Assembly: GCA_947311335.1 (NCBI GenBank)
Contig: CAMZKR010000074.1
Location: 1 to 7,606 of the forward strand
Origin: an uncultured bacterium
Lineage (GTDB): Bacteria; Patescibacteriota; Gracilibacteria; BD1-5; UBA6164
DNA length: 7,606 nt
Reading direction: 5' to 3'
The notes beneath the pieces were generated by a model. It worked only from the letters and a program-made list of their open reading frames with translations, was not told the DNA's origin and ran no database searches. The stretch's first letter is position 1; each line of letters starts with the position of its first letter. A program made the translations under genes and the position numbers. This document shows positions 1-7,606 of this stretch, piece by piece.

Positions 1-43
1 AAAAAAACTTCCTTTTTAAAAAGGAAGTTTTTTTGTTTTTTTT
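1..43. terminator. Strong palindromic intrinsic terminator, probably bidirectional
   Basis: Positions 1-17 and 18-34 are perfect reverse complements. They form a 34-bp palindrome whose core is CTTCC/GGAAG, flanked by A and T runs. A T-rich tract follows to position 43, interrupted by one G at 35. On the + strand this is a G/C-containing stem followed by U-run, the pattern of a rho-independent terminator. The A run at 1-7 gives a short U-run on the opposite strand, so it could also stop leftward transcription. It probably ends an upstream gene outside the window and insulates the glycosyltransferase gene that follows. Confidence 0.85.
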
Positions 44-52
44 AATAAATAT

Positions 53-92
53 ATATAATAGTTTTTAAGTAAACTCTTAAAAACTATTATAT
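53..92 (+). repeat. Inverted repeat spanning leader and start codon of the first gene
   Basis: Positions 53-69 and 76-92 are perfect 17-bp reverse complements separated by a 6-base loop (TAAACT). The right arm ends inside the ATG at 91-93. No T-run follows, so this is not a typical terminator. If transcription starts upstream of 53, the RNA hairpin would bury the start region and could limit translation. If transcription starts near 66, from the TATAAT at 54-59, most of the left arm is not in the RNA, and the repeat would act as DNA, for example as an operator over the promoter. The structure is seen in the sequence; both roles are inference. Confidence 0.6.
54..59 (+). promoter_or_regulatory. 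Candidate -10 box for the first gene
   Basis: The hexamer TATAAT lies 31 bp before the ATG at 91 and directly downstream of the terminator, where a promoter for the first gene has to lie if termination at 1-43 is efficient. No good -35 box is visible; the region upstream is T-rich, with TTGTTT at 33-38 and a 15-bp spacer. In such AT-rich DNA a TATAAT match is not strong evidence by itself; its position is the main support. The box lies inside the left arm of the inverted repeat at 53-92. Confidence 0.4.
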
Positions 93-1032
93 GAAATTAA
101 TAATTCAAATTCCTTGTTATAATGAAGAAAAAACATTACTAGAAGTTTTAAAAGAACTTCCAAAAAAAATTGAATGAATAACAAAAATTGAAACCCAAAT
201 CATTGATGATGGATCAAATGATAATACTAAAAAAATTGCCAAAGATTTTGGAGTAACTTATATTTTAAAACATAAATGAAATCGTTGACTTTGAGAAGCT
301 TTTAAAACTTGAGTAAATAATGCCCTTGAAAATAATGCAGATATTCTTGTAAATACAGATTGAGATAATCAATATCCATGAAAATATATAAAAGACCTTG
401 TAAAACTAATTTTAAACAATAAAGCTGAAATAGTTTTATGAGATAGACAAACATCTAAAATAAAACATTTTTGAGTTTTAAAAAAATTTTTTCAATTCTT
501 TTGAAGTTTTATTGTTAGATTTTTTTCTTGAACAAAAGTTCCAGATAGTGTAAGTTGATTTAGAGCTTATTCAAAAGAATCACTATATAAATTAAATGTA
601 ACTTCTAGTTTTAGTTATGCCGTAGATACTCTTATACAAGCATGAAATAAATGATTAAAAGTTAAACATATAAAAATAAAAACAAATCCACCTACTCGTA
701 AATCTAGACTTTTTAAAAACATCTTTGATCATATATATAAAACTGGAAAAATTATTTTAAGAGTTTATGCTATGTATAATCCACTAAAAATCTTTTTTAG
801 TCTTTGATTTATATTTTTTAGTATTTGAACAATCTGAATCTGAAGATTTTTATATTTTTTTTATTTAAACCCTAATAATACATGAAAAATTCAATCTTTA
901 TTATTATCTTGAGTATTTATAATACTTGCTTTTGGCTTTTTTGGTCTTTGAGTTATTTGAGATTTAATTGCAAAAAATAGAAAACTTATTGAAGATAATT
1001 TATATTTAACAAAAAAAAACTATTATAAATAA
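91..1032 (+). CDS. Family 2 glycosyltransferase, DPM1-like, with two C-terminal membrane segments
   Basis: A complete 313-residue protein when UGA is read as Gly. It starts at the ATG just before a typical GT2 N-terminus (KLIIQIPCYNEE) and ends with TAA. The GT-A nucleotide-sugar fold shows DDGS at residues 39-42 and a DXD-type metal site D90-G-D92. These are followed by GDRQTS, PDSVSGFRAYS and TNPPTRKSRL, signatures of a widespread GT2 subgroup related to dolichyl/polyprenyl-phosphate sugar synthases. Two hydrophobic stretches near residues 231-256 and 269-291 should anchor the C-terminus in the inner membrane, with catalysis on the cytoplasmic side. Donor and acceptor sugars cannot be read from sequence; transfer to a polyprenyl phosphate is inferred. 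About 22 of 27 glycines are UGA. It is separated by 88 bp from the operon-like series downstream, so it may be a separate transcription unit. No Shine-Dalgarno is visible. Confidence 0.9.
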
Positions 1033-1120
1033 TTTTTTGTTGATATTATATAGATTATAAAAAAACTTGTATTTTTTGAGTTTCAAACTAGTATATTCAC
1101 TTATAAAATTAAAAAATGAT
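1033..1120 (+). promoter_or_regulatory. Intergenic region, possible weak promoter for the downstream operon
   Basis: This 88-bp gap is the longest between genes in the window and precedes the closely spaced series that starts with ugd. It is almost entirely A and T. A possible promoter is TTGTAT at 1067-1072 with TAGTAT at 1089-1094, 16 bp apart; both matches are imperfect, and chance matches are common at this composition. No stable hairpin with a T-run was found, so read-through from the first glycosyltransferase gene is also possible. An ATG at 1116 is out of frame with ugd and is not used. Confidence 0.25.
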
Positions 1121-2491
1121 ATGAAAATAACTATATTTTGAACATGATATGTAGGACTTGTAACTTGAACTTGTCTTGCAGAAGTATGACATGATATTTT
1201 ATGTATTGATATAGATGAAAAAAAAGTTGAAAATTTAAAAAAAGGCATAATTCCTATTTATGAACCTGGTCTTGAAGAATTAGTTTTAAGGAATTATAAA
1301 GAATGAAGACTTAAGTTCTCAACAAATGCAAAAAAATGAATTAAATTCTGAAAAGCTATTTTTTCAGCTGTTGGGACACCACCTGATGAGAATCATAGAG
1401 CTGATTTAAAATTTGTAAAAATTGTTGCCAAAACTGTATGAAAAAACATGAATGAGTATAAAATCTTTATAAATAAATCGACAGTTCCTGTTTGAACAGG
1501 GAAAATGTGTAAAGATATAATAAAAAAGGAATTAGAAAATAGGTGATTTAAATGATATTCTAAGCTTAATTCAAAATCTCAATTAAAAGATACTCATTGA
1601 CAAATTAATTTTGATATAGTTTCAAATCCAGAATTTTTAAAAGAATGAATGGCTATTAGAGATTTTATGTGACCTGATAGAATAGTATGTTGAGTAGAAT
1701 CAAAAAATGCAAAAAAAATAATGAAAGAAATATATAAACCTTTTATAAGACCAAATAGACCTCTTTTATTTACAGAGATAAAATCAGCTGAAATTATAAA
1801 ATATGCAGCTAACGCTTTTTTAGCTACAAAAATAAGTTTTATAAATGAAATTGCTAACTTTGCTGAAATAGTTTGAGCAAACATAAGTGATATAAGTAAA
1901 TGAATCTGACTTGATGATAGAATATGATCAAAATTTCTTCATGCTGGTATATGATATGGTTGAAGTTGTTTTCCTAAGGATGTTCAAGCATTAATTGAAA
2001 CTTGAAAAGACTTTTGATATGATTTTCAAATAATTTCTTCAACTGAAAAAGTAAATAAAAATCAAAAAACAAAAGTTGTTGATAAACTTTTAAAATTTCT
2101 TCCTGATTTATCTTGAAAAACTATAAGTATTTGGGGACTTGCTTTTAAACCTAAAACTGATGATATAAGAGAGGCCCCCAGCATAGATGTGATTAAAAAA
2201 TTACTTGAACTTTGAGTTCTAAGAATTCAAGTTTTTGATCCAATTGCAATGAGTAATATGAAAGATTTTTTTTGAGATGAAAAAAGAGTTATATTTACAG
2301 ATAATAATTATGAAACATTAAAAAATTCTGATGCTCTTATAAGTTTAACTGAATGGGATGAGTTTAGAATCCCAAATTTTGAAAAGATGAAAAATCTTAT
2401 GAATTCTAATATAATAATTGATTGAAGAAATATCTGGAATAAAAAAGATATAGAAAATAAATGATTTAAATATGATTGAATCTGAAAATAA
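1121..2491 (+). CDS. ugd: UDP-glucose 6-dehydrogenase
   Basis: This enzyme oxidises UDP-glucose to UDP-glucuronate with two NAD+ in the cytoplasm. The 456-residue protein has all hallmarks of the UDP-glucose/GDP-mannose dehydrogenase family. These are the N-terminal Rossmann motif GTGYVG (7-12), YEPGLEE (47-53), VGTPPDE (84-90), STVPVGTG (120-127), NPEFLKEG (169-176), the central-domain KYAANAF with the catalytic Lys227, and GYGGSCFPKD with the nucleophile Cys283. The C-terminal UDP-binding domain carries [13 protein letters not shown] and TEWDEFR; the latter favours UDP-glucose over GDP-mannose as substrate. About 30 of 38 glycines are UGA, including one next to the catalytic cysteine. The length is near the family norm, with a short extra segment between residues about 140 and 162. 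The start is the first in-frame ATG and immediately precedes the Rossmann strand. It probably supplies uronic acid for the polysaccharide built by the neighbouring enzymes. Confidence 0.95.
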
Positions 2492-2528
2492 ACTAAGTCA
2501 TCTATAAATATAAATAACTATAAAAATT
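2492..2528 (+). other. Short AT-rich spacer without Shine-Dalgarno
   Basis: This 37-bp gap between ugd and the next glycosyltransferase holds two copies of a CTATAAA-type motif (2502-2508 and 2518-2524), the second ending 4 bp before the ATG at 2529. Similar CTTATAAA strings precede the starts of three other genes here (at 1100, 3462 and 6550). They could be -10-like elements or AU-rich ribosome-access sites, or chance in AT-rich DNA. No terminator is present, so transcription probably continues from ugd. Confidence 0.35.
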
Positions 2529-3482
2529 ATGAGTAAAAAGCTAATTTCTATTATAATTCCCTTTTATAATGAACAGTGAAATATAATCTCATTATTTAAA
2601 GAGGTATTAAAATATTTAAAAGAAGATTTTGGAAACTTTGATTATGAAATTATTTTAGTAAATGATGGAAGTAATGATAAAAGTTGGGAAGATATAAAAA
2701 AATGTAAAAGAAATAATTCAAATATAATATGAATAAATTTAAATAGGAATTATTGACAATCAATAGCAATGGATGTTTGATTTAAAAAAGCTAATTGAGA
2801 AATTATTTTCACACTTGATTGAGATTGACAAAATAATCCAAAAGATTTTAAAAAATTATATGAAAAATTAAAAAAAGAAAATTTAGATTTAGTTGCTGGT
2901 TGGAGAAAAAAAAGAAAAGATCCAATGTGGATGTTAGTAATAACAAAAATAGCAAGACTTTTGAGATGATTTTTGATAAAAGATGGAGTAAAAGATAGTG
3001 GTTGTACTCTTAGAATTTATAGAAAAAAAGTGATAAAAAATTTGGAACTTTGGGGGGAAATGCATAGATTTATTATTTCAATGTCTAGAATAAATGGTTT
3101 TAAAATATGAGAAATAAAAATTGATCATAGACCCAGAATTATTGGAAAAAGTAAATATAATTGGAAAAAATCATTTAAATGATTAATTGACCTAATTTAT
3201 ATTTGGTTTATTAGAAAATATGAATGAAGACCTCTTCATCTTTTTGGTTTTGTTGGACTTCTAAACTTTTTTTTATGATTTATTATGATTTTATATTCAT
3301 TATATAAAAGATTGTTTATTCATATAGATATTTCTGATAATGGTTTTTTTATTATGTGAATATTTTTAACACAAATTTGACTTATGTTATTTATATTTTG
3401 AATAATAATTGATTTACTTATAAGAACACATACAAGTATAAGTTGAAAAAAAGAAAGGTATCTTATAAAAGAAGAAATTTAA
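2529..3482 (+). CDS. Polyprenyl-phosphate-type family 2 glycosyltransferase (GtrB/ArnC/DPM1-like)
   Basis: A 317-residue GT2 enzyme with UGA read as Gly. The catalytic domain shows IPFYNEQGN near the start, VNDGS at 44-48, the DXD metal site D97-G-D99 followed by GQNNP, and SGCTLR. WGEMHRF and HRPRIIGKSKYNW follow, which are characteristic of bacterial dolichyl-phosphate mannose synthase-like proteins and bactoprenol glycosyltransferases (GtrB, ArnC). Two membrane helices near residues 237-259 and 272-298 match the two-helix tail of those families. In known members, a sugar is moved from a nucleotide donor to polyprenyl phosphate at the inner membrane, and the lipid-linked sugar is later used on the outer face. 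The sugar here is unknown. No flippase or GT-C transferase partner is in the window. UGA makes up only about 16 of 27 glycine codons, fewer than in its neighbours. The stop codon overlaps the next start (TAATG). Confidence 0.92.
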
Positions 3483-4606
3483 TGAAAAAAAATATATTAG
3501 TTTTAAATTATGAATTTCCACCTTTAGGTTGAGGTCAAGCAAATGCTAACTACTATCTCTTTAAAGAGTTTTCAAAATACAAAAATTTTAACTTCACTTT
3601 AATCACATCATCTAGTAATAAATACAAAGAAGAACAATTTTCAAATAATATAAAAATTTATTATCTAGATATATGAAAAAATTGAGAAAACTTACATAGC
3701 CAATCAATAAAGAATCTACTAAGTAATGCATTTAAAACATATAAGCTTTTTAAAAAACTTATAAATAATCAAAAATTTGATTCTCTTATGTGTTGGTCAT
3801 ATCCAGCTATTTGACTTGGGTATTTTATAAAAAAATTTTATAATATCCCATATATAGTTTTACTTAGAGGTTCAGATGTTCCTTTTCATCAAAAAAAATG
3901 GAAAAATTTGGATAAATTTATTTTTAAATATTTAGCCCCTATTTTTTGGAAAAATTCTAAAATAGTTATAGCAAATTCAAAAAGATTAAAAAACTGAGCT
4001 TTAAAAATTAATAAAAAACAAGATATAAAGATTATTCCTAATTGAGTGGATACTAATTCTTTTTCATATGATAAATCTAAGAAAATAAAAGATAAATTTA
4101 TTATTTTATGAGTGTGAAGATTATCTGAAATTAAAAATTTTTATTTATTATTAAATGCTATATCAAAAATTAAAAAAAATAAAAATATAGAGATTTGGCT
4201 TGTTTGAGATTGACCAGAAAAAGAAAAACTAAAAGTTTTAGCAAAAAAGTATAAAATATTTTTAAAATTATTTTGACTTATAAACCAAGAAAAATTAAAA
4301 GAATTGTATAAACAAGCAAATATATTTTGTCTTCCTTCAAAAAATGAATGAATGAGCAATACTTTACTTGAAGCTATTGCAAGTTGATTACCTGTGGTAG
4401 TAACAGATGTTTGATGAAGTAAAGAGTTAGTTAAATGAAATTGATTTATAGTTAATATTTGAGACAAAAATGCTTTAAAAGAAAAAATTGAAATATTGTT
4501 AAACAATAAAGAAAAAAGGATAGAATTTGAAAAAAAATCTATTGAATTATCAAAAGATTTGTGATGGAAAAAAGTTGGAAAAATTTTTATTAAATATTTA
4601 AAATAA
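3482..4606 (+). CDS. Family 4 (GT-B fold) glycosyltransferase
   Basis: A 374-residue retaining glycosyltransferase of the GT4 family. The N-terminal acceptor half begins with NYEFPPLGGGQANA (residues 8-21), the glycine-rich loop usual for these enzymes. The linker shows ANSKRL and PNGVDTNSF (from residue 186). The donor-binding half has GVGRLSEIKN (from 210), VGDGPEKEKL, and the E-x7-E motif Glu289...Glu297 in NEGMSNTLLEA. The motif is followed by SGLPVVVTDVGGSKELV, where the phosphate and sugar of the donor are usually held. No membrane segment or signal peptide is seen, so it should act in the cytoplasm or peripherally at the membrane. Its ATG shares one base with the preceding stop, suggesting translational coupling. 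Nineteen of about 24 glycines are UGA, including two tandem ones in DVGGS. The donor and linkage cannot be predicted from sequence alone. Confidence 0.92.
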
Positions 4607-4613
4607 TTAATAT

Positions 4614-6548
4614 ATGTGTTGAATAAATTGATTTATACTAATAAACTTAAATAAAGATAAATCTTTTACTTTATTGAACAAAATGAATAAAAGAATTAAA
4701 CATCGTTGACCAGATGATGAATGATTTAGTATTGAAAAAGAAAATATAAATACTATTTGATTATGACAAGTTCGTTTATCTATAATTGATTTATCAGATG
4801 CTGGGCATCAACCAATGTTTTATAATAAATCTTTTTGAGCATCAAATAAAAAATGGAAAAAAGAAAATATAAATAAATCAAATATTTCTATAACTTTTAA
4901 TGGAGAAATATATAATTTCAAGGAAATTAAAAAAGAATTGAAAAATAAATGATATATTTTCTCTACAAAAACAGATACTGAAATAATTCTTGCTAGTTAT
5001 CTTGAATGGTGAAAAAAATGTATAGAAAAATTTAATGGTATGTGGTCTTTTGTTATTTACGATAAAAGAAAAAATATTTTATTTTGATCAAGAGATAGAT
5101 TTTGAAAAAAACCTTTAAAATATTATTTTGACTGAAATGACTTTATTTTTTCTTCAGAATTAAAAGCTATTTTAGAACATAAGATAAAAAGACAAATTGA
5201 TTTAGATGCTATTAATCACTATTTAACTCTCCAATACGTTCCATCACCAAAAACATGATTTAAAAATATATTTAAATTACCACATGCACATAATTTTATC
5301 TTTGATATAAAGAAAAAATCTTTAAATATCTATAAATATTTTGATTTATCATATAAAGAAAAATTAAAAAATATTTCAGAAAAAAAATTAAAAGAAAAAA
5401 TAGAGAAAAAACTAGAGGAGTCTATTAAACTTAGACTTATTTCTGATGTAGAAGTATGAGCTTTTTTAAGTTGATGAGTGGATAGTAGTGCTATTGTTGC
5501 ATTTGCATCTAAATATAAAAAAAAACTTAAAACATTTACAATAAAATTTGATGAGAAAGAATTTGATGAAAGTAAATATGCTAAAGCTGTTTCTAATCAA
5601 TATAAAACAAAACACAAAGAATTTTTAGTGAAATCAAGCGATATGCTAAATTATATAGAAAAACTAGCATATCAATATGAAGAACCTTATGCAGATAGTT
5701 CTGGACTTCCAACTTTTATACTAGCAGAAAAAACTTCAAAATATGTAAAAGTAGTCTTAAATTGAGATGGTTGAGATGAAAACTTTGGATGATATGATAA
5801 ATACAATATACACTTAAAATCAAAAAAATTACATTTTTTACCTTTTAAAAAAATTATAGCTTACATATTTAAATTTTTATATAAAATTTCTTGAAAAAAA
5901 TTACTTTTATATAAACTTTTTTTATATTTTTATACTTTATGAGATTCTCTTATTAAAAGACACTTAAACTATACAAACTATTTTGATACTTTTTCAAGAG
6001 ATGAACTTTTTAAAAAGAAAATAAAGAAAAAATTAAAAGAAAATACTTTTGATGTATTTACAAAAGTTATGCAATGAAAAGAAAATCTTAAATATTTAGA
6101 TAAAATATTATATTTAGATTTTAATACTTACCTACCAGATGATTTAATGGTAAAAATAGATATAGCAACTATGGCTAACTGACTTGAAAGTAGAAGTCCA
6201 TTACTTAACTATAATTTTGTAGAATATACAGCAAGAATACCTTATGAATATAAAATAAAATGAAGAAATAGAAAAATTATTTTTAAGAAAATGTTAGGAA
6301 AATATCTTTCAAAAAAAATATTATATAGAAAAAAGAAATGATTTTCTATACCAATTAATTATTGGCTTAGAAATGAATTAAAAAGTTATGTAAATACTAT
6401 AATACTTGATAAAGATTTAATTTGTTTAAAATTATTTAAAAAAGATAAACTACTAAACCTTTTAAAAGAACAATCAAAAGGAATAAATAATTGAAAAAAA
6501 CTGTGGACTTTAATGATGTTAAACTTGTGGTATAAAAAATATTTCTAA
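4614..6548 (+). CDS. asnB: Glutamine-dependent asparagine synthetase / AsnB-type amidotransferase
   Basis: A 644-residue protein with both AsnB domains intact. The start is fixed by Cys2 in MCGI, which becomes the N-terminal nucleophile of the class II glutaminase after Met removal. The glutaminase domain (about 2-205) also shows HRGPDDEG, Arg54 in VRLSIID, FNGEIYNF (95-102) and Asp121 in TDTEII. The synthetase domain has the ATP-pyrophosphatase loop SGGVDSS (286-292), the probable catalytic glutamate in EEPYADSS (356-363), and NGDGGDENFGGY (from 383). The family reaction is ATP-dependent transfer of glutamine-derived ammonia to an aspartate carboxylate. Relatives inside polysaccharide loci are thought to amidate uronic acids. 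With ugd and four glycosyltransferases around it, that role is plausible here, but ordinary asparagine synthesis is not excluded. It is longer than E. coli AsnB, with an extra segment near residues 72-92. About 26 of 34 glycines are UGA, two in tandem in the ATP loop. Confidence 0.92.
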
Positions 6549-6560
6549 ACTTATAAATAG

Positions 6561-7606
6561 ATGAATAAAAAAATTTTACATATTATAGATAGTTTATGAC
6601 TTTGATGAGCTCAAACTATAATAAAATGAATTTTTGAAAAACAAAAAGATAATAAAAGTATTTTTTTATATTCTCTTAGAAAAAGAGACATAAATATATC
6701 TATAAAACATAAAAATATTTTTTGATATAATTCATGATTTAAATACTCTTTTTTTTGACCTTTATTAAAATTAAAAAAAAATATAAAAAAAAATAATATT
6801 CAGATACTTCATTGCCATCTTGCTAAATCCCAAATATTTTGATGGATATTAAAAACATTATTTTTTCCAAAAATTAAACTTATCTTTCATGAACATTGAG
6901 AAATTTTTGATAGACCTAAAACTCATCCTATCTTAATAAATTTGTTTAGAAAAAAAGTTAACTTATATATAGCTATATCTAAAGCTATTTTAAAAAGTAT
7001 AAAAGAAAAAACAAGATATAAAGATAAACAAATAAAGGTTTTATATAATTTTGTTGATTTAAATAAATTTAAAAAAATTAAAAATTTCGATATAAAAAAA
7101 GAAAGGTGAAAATACTGCTTAAGAAAAAAAGATTTTATTGTTTGATTTGCAGCTAGACTAGTAAAAAGAAAATGATGGAAAGAATTTATTTTATCAGCAA
7201 AAATATTATTAGATAAATGATATGATATAAAATATATAATTGCTTGAAATTGAAAGGATAAAGAAAAGTTATTAAAAAAATTAAAATGATATAAAAATAT
7301 TGTATATATATGACATAAATCAGATATGATTAGTTTTTATAATATTTTAGATATATTTATTATCCCCTCTCATTTTGAACCTATGTGACTTACTCAGTTA
7401 GAGGCTCAAGCTTGTTCATGTAGTGTAATAGTTAGTAATGTTAAGTGATTAAATGAAACTGTATGAAGAAATAATTGTTTATTTTTTCAGTCTTGAAATA
7501 TAGAAGAAATATCAAAAAATATTCTGAAACTAAAAAATAATATAGAAGAAAAAGAAAAATTAGTAAAAAATTGATTTATAAATACAAAAAAATATAGTTT
7601 AGATAT
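6561..7606 (+). CDS. Family 4 glycosyltransferase, 3' end outside window
   Basis: The first 348 codons of a GT4, GT-B-fold enzyme, cut by the window edge. The N-terminus has DSLGLGGAQT (residues 10-19), the usual acceptor-side loop, followed by HCHLAKSQ and FHEHGEIF. The donor half begins after AISKAI and NFVD (163-166), a variant of the common NGVD. It continues with FAARLVKRKGW (Arg199), IIAGNGKDKEKL and the E-x7-E motif Glu273...Glu281 in FEPMGLTQLEAQA. Probably only the last few tens of residues are missing. It starts 12 bp after asnB and is likely cotranscribed. All 22 glycines I could read are encoded by UGA, with no GGN codon, the most extreme use in the window. It would add a sugar to the growing glycan on the cytoplasmic side; its specificity is unknown. 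Confidence 0.9.

Noticed and set aside
1116..1118. ATG five bases before the ugd start
   Set aside because: It is out of frame with ugd and opens no supported protein; the ATG at 1121 leads directly into the Rossmann motif.
1006..1248. 80-residue open frame on the minus strand
   Set aside because: It lies across the end of the first glycosyltransferase gene and the start of ugd, has low-complexity Phe/Ile/Ser-rich sequence, and is the antisense shadow of A-rich coding DNA.
1594..1884. 96-residue open frame on the minus strand
   Set aside because: Fully antisense to the conserved core of ugd, including its catalytic Lys region; no recognisable motifs.
4141..4506. 121-residue open frame on the minus strand
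   Set aside because: Antisense to the donor-binding half of the first family 4 glycosyltransferase, whose E-x7-E motif is on the + strand; its composition is that of a shadow frame.
5478..5765. Short + strand frame beginning at VDSS as a separate gene
   Set aside because: It is an internal piece of asnB lying between two UGA codons; read with UGA as Gly, it joins in frame with the MCGI glutaminase domain upstream and the rest of the synthetase domain downstream.
91..7606. Interpretation as decayed pseudogenes full of stop codons
   Set aside because: All in-frame UGA codons coincide with Gly positions, there are no in-frame UAA or UAG codons, and no frameshifts were found; catalytic residues are preserved in every gene.
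91..7606. UGA as tryptophan (genetic code 4, Mycoplasma-like)
   Set aside because: Trp at SGGVDSS, HRGPDDEG, MCGI or GTGYVG would destroy invariant glycine motifs; real Trp positions, such as TEWDEF, use UGG.
1..7606. tRNA, rRNA, CRISPR array, insertion sequence or integrase
   Set aside because: No direct-repeat array with spacers, no transposase or integrase motif, and no tRNA-like cloverleaf was seen; nearly all sequence is accounted for by the six genes.

Overview
The window reads as a very AT-rich bacterial chromosome segment from a lineage that translates UGA as glycine (genetic code 25, as described for Absconditabacteria/SR1 and Gracilibacteria of the Patescibacteria/CPR). Under the standard code almost every gene looks shattered. 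With UGA read as Gly, six long, uninterrupted, same-strand genes appear. The recoded positions fall on invariant glycines, such as MCGI, HRGPDDEG and SGGVDSS in the asparagine synthetase and GYGGSCFPKD in the UDP-sugar dehydrogenase. All five visible stop codons are UAA. By hand count, about 135 of 172 glycines are UGA.

Layout, all on the + strand: a 34-bp palindromic terminator (1-34, T-run to 43); a short region with a TATAAT box and a long inverted repeat that reaches the first start codon (53-92); a family 2 glycosyltransferase with two C-terminal membrane segments (91-1032); an 88-bp intergenic gap; then a tightly packed series. This series is UDP-glucose 6-dehydrogenase (1121-2491), a second membrane-anchored family 2 glycosyltransferase of the polyprenyl-phosphate type (2529-3482), a family 4 glycosyltransferase overlapping it by one base (3482-4606), an AsnB-type glutamine-dependent amidotransferase/asparagine synthetase (4614-6548), and another family 4 glycosyltransferase that runs off the window (6561-7606). 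Spacings within the series are 37, -1, 7 and 12 bp, so one transcript is likely.

Together the genes look like part of a cell-surface polysaccharide or glycoconjugate locus. The dehydrogenase would supply UDP-glucuronate. The family 2 enzymes would work at the membrane, probably on polyprenyl-phosphate carriers. The family 4 enzymes would extend a glycan in the cytoplasm. The AsnB-type protein may amidate a uronic acid carboxylate, or may simply make asparagine. These joint roles are inferred from family membership and gene order. No RNA genes, mobile elements, CRISPR arrays or clear Shine-Dalgarno sites were seen. The most unusual directly visible features are the recoded UGA, its uneven use between genes, and the inverted repeat over the first gene's start.
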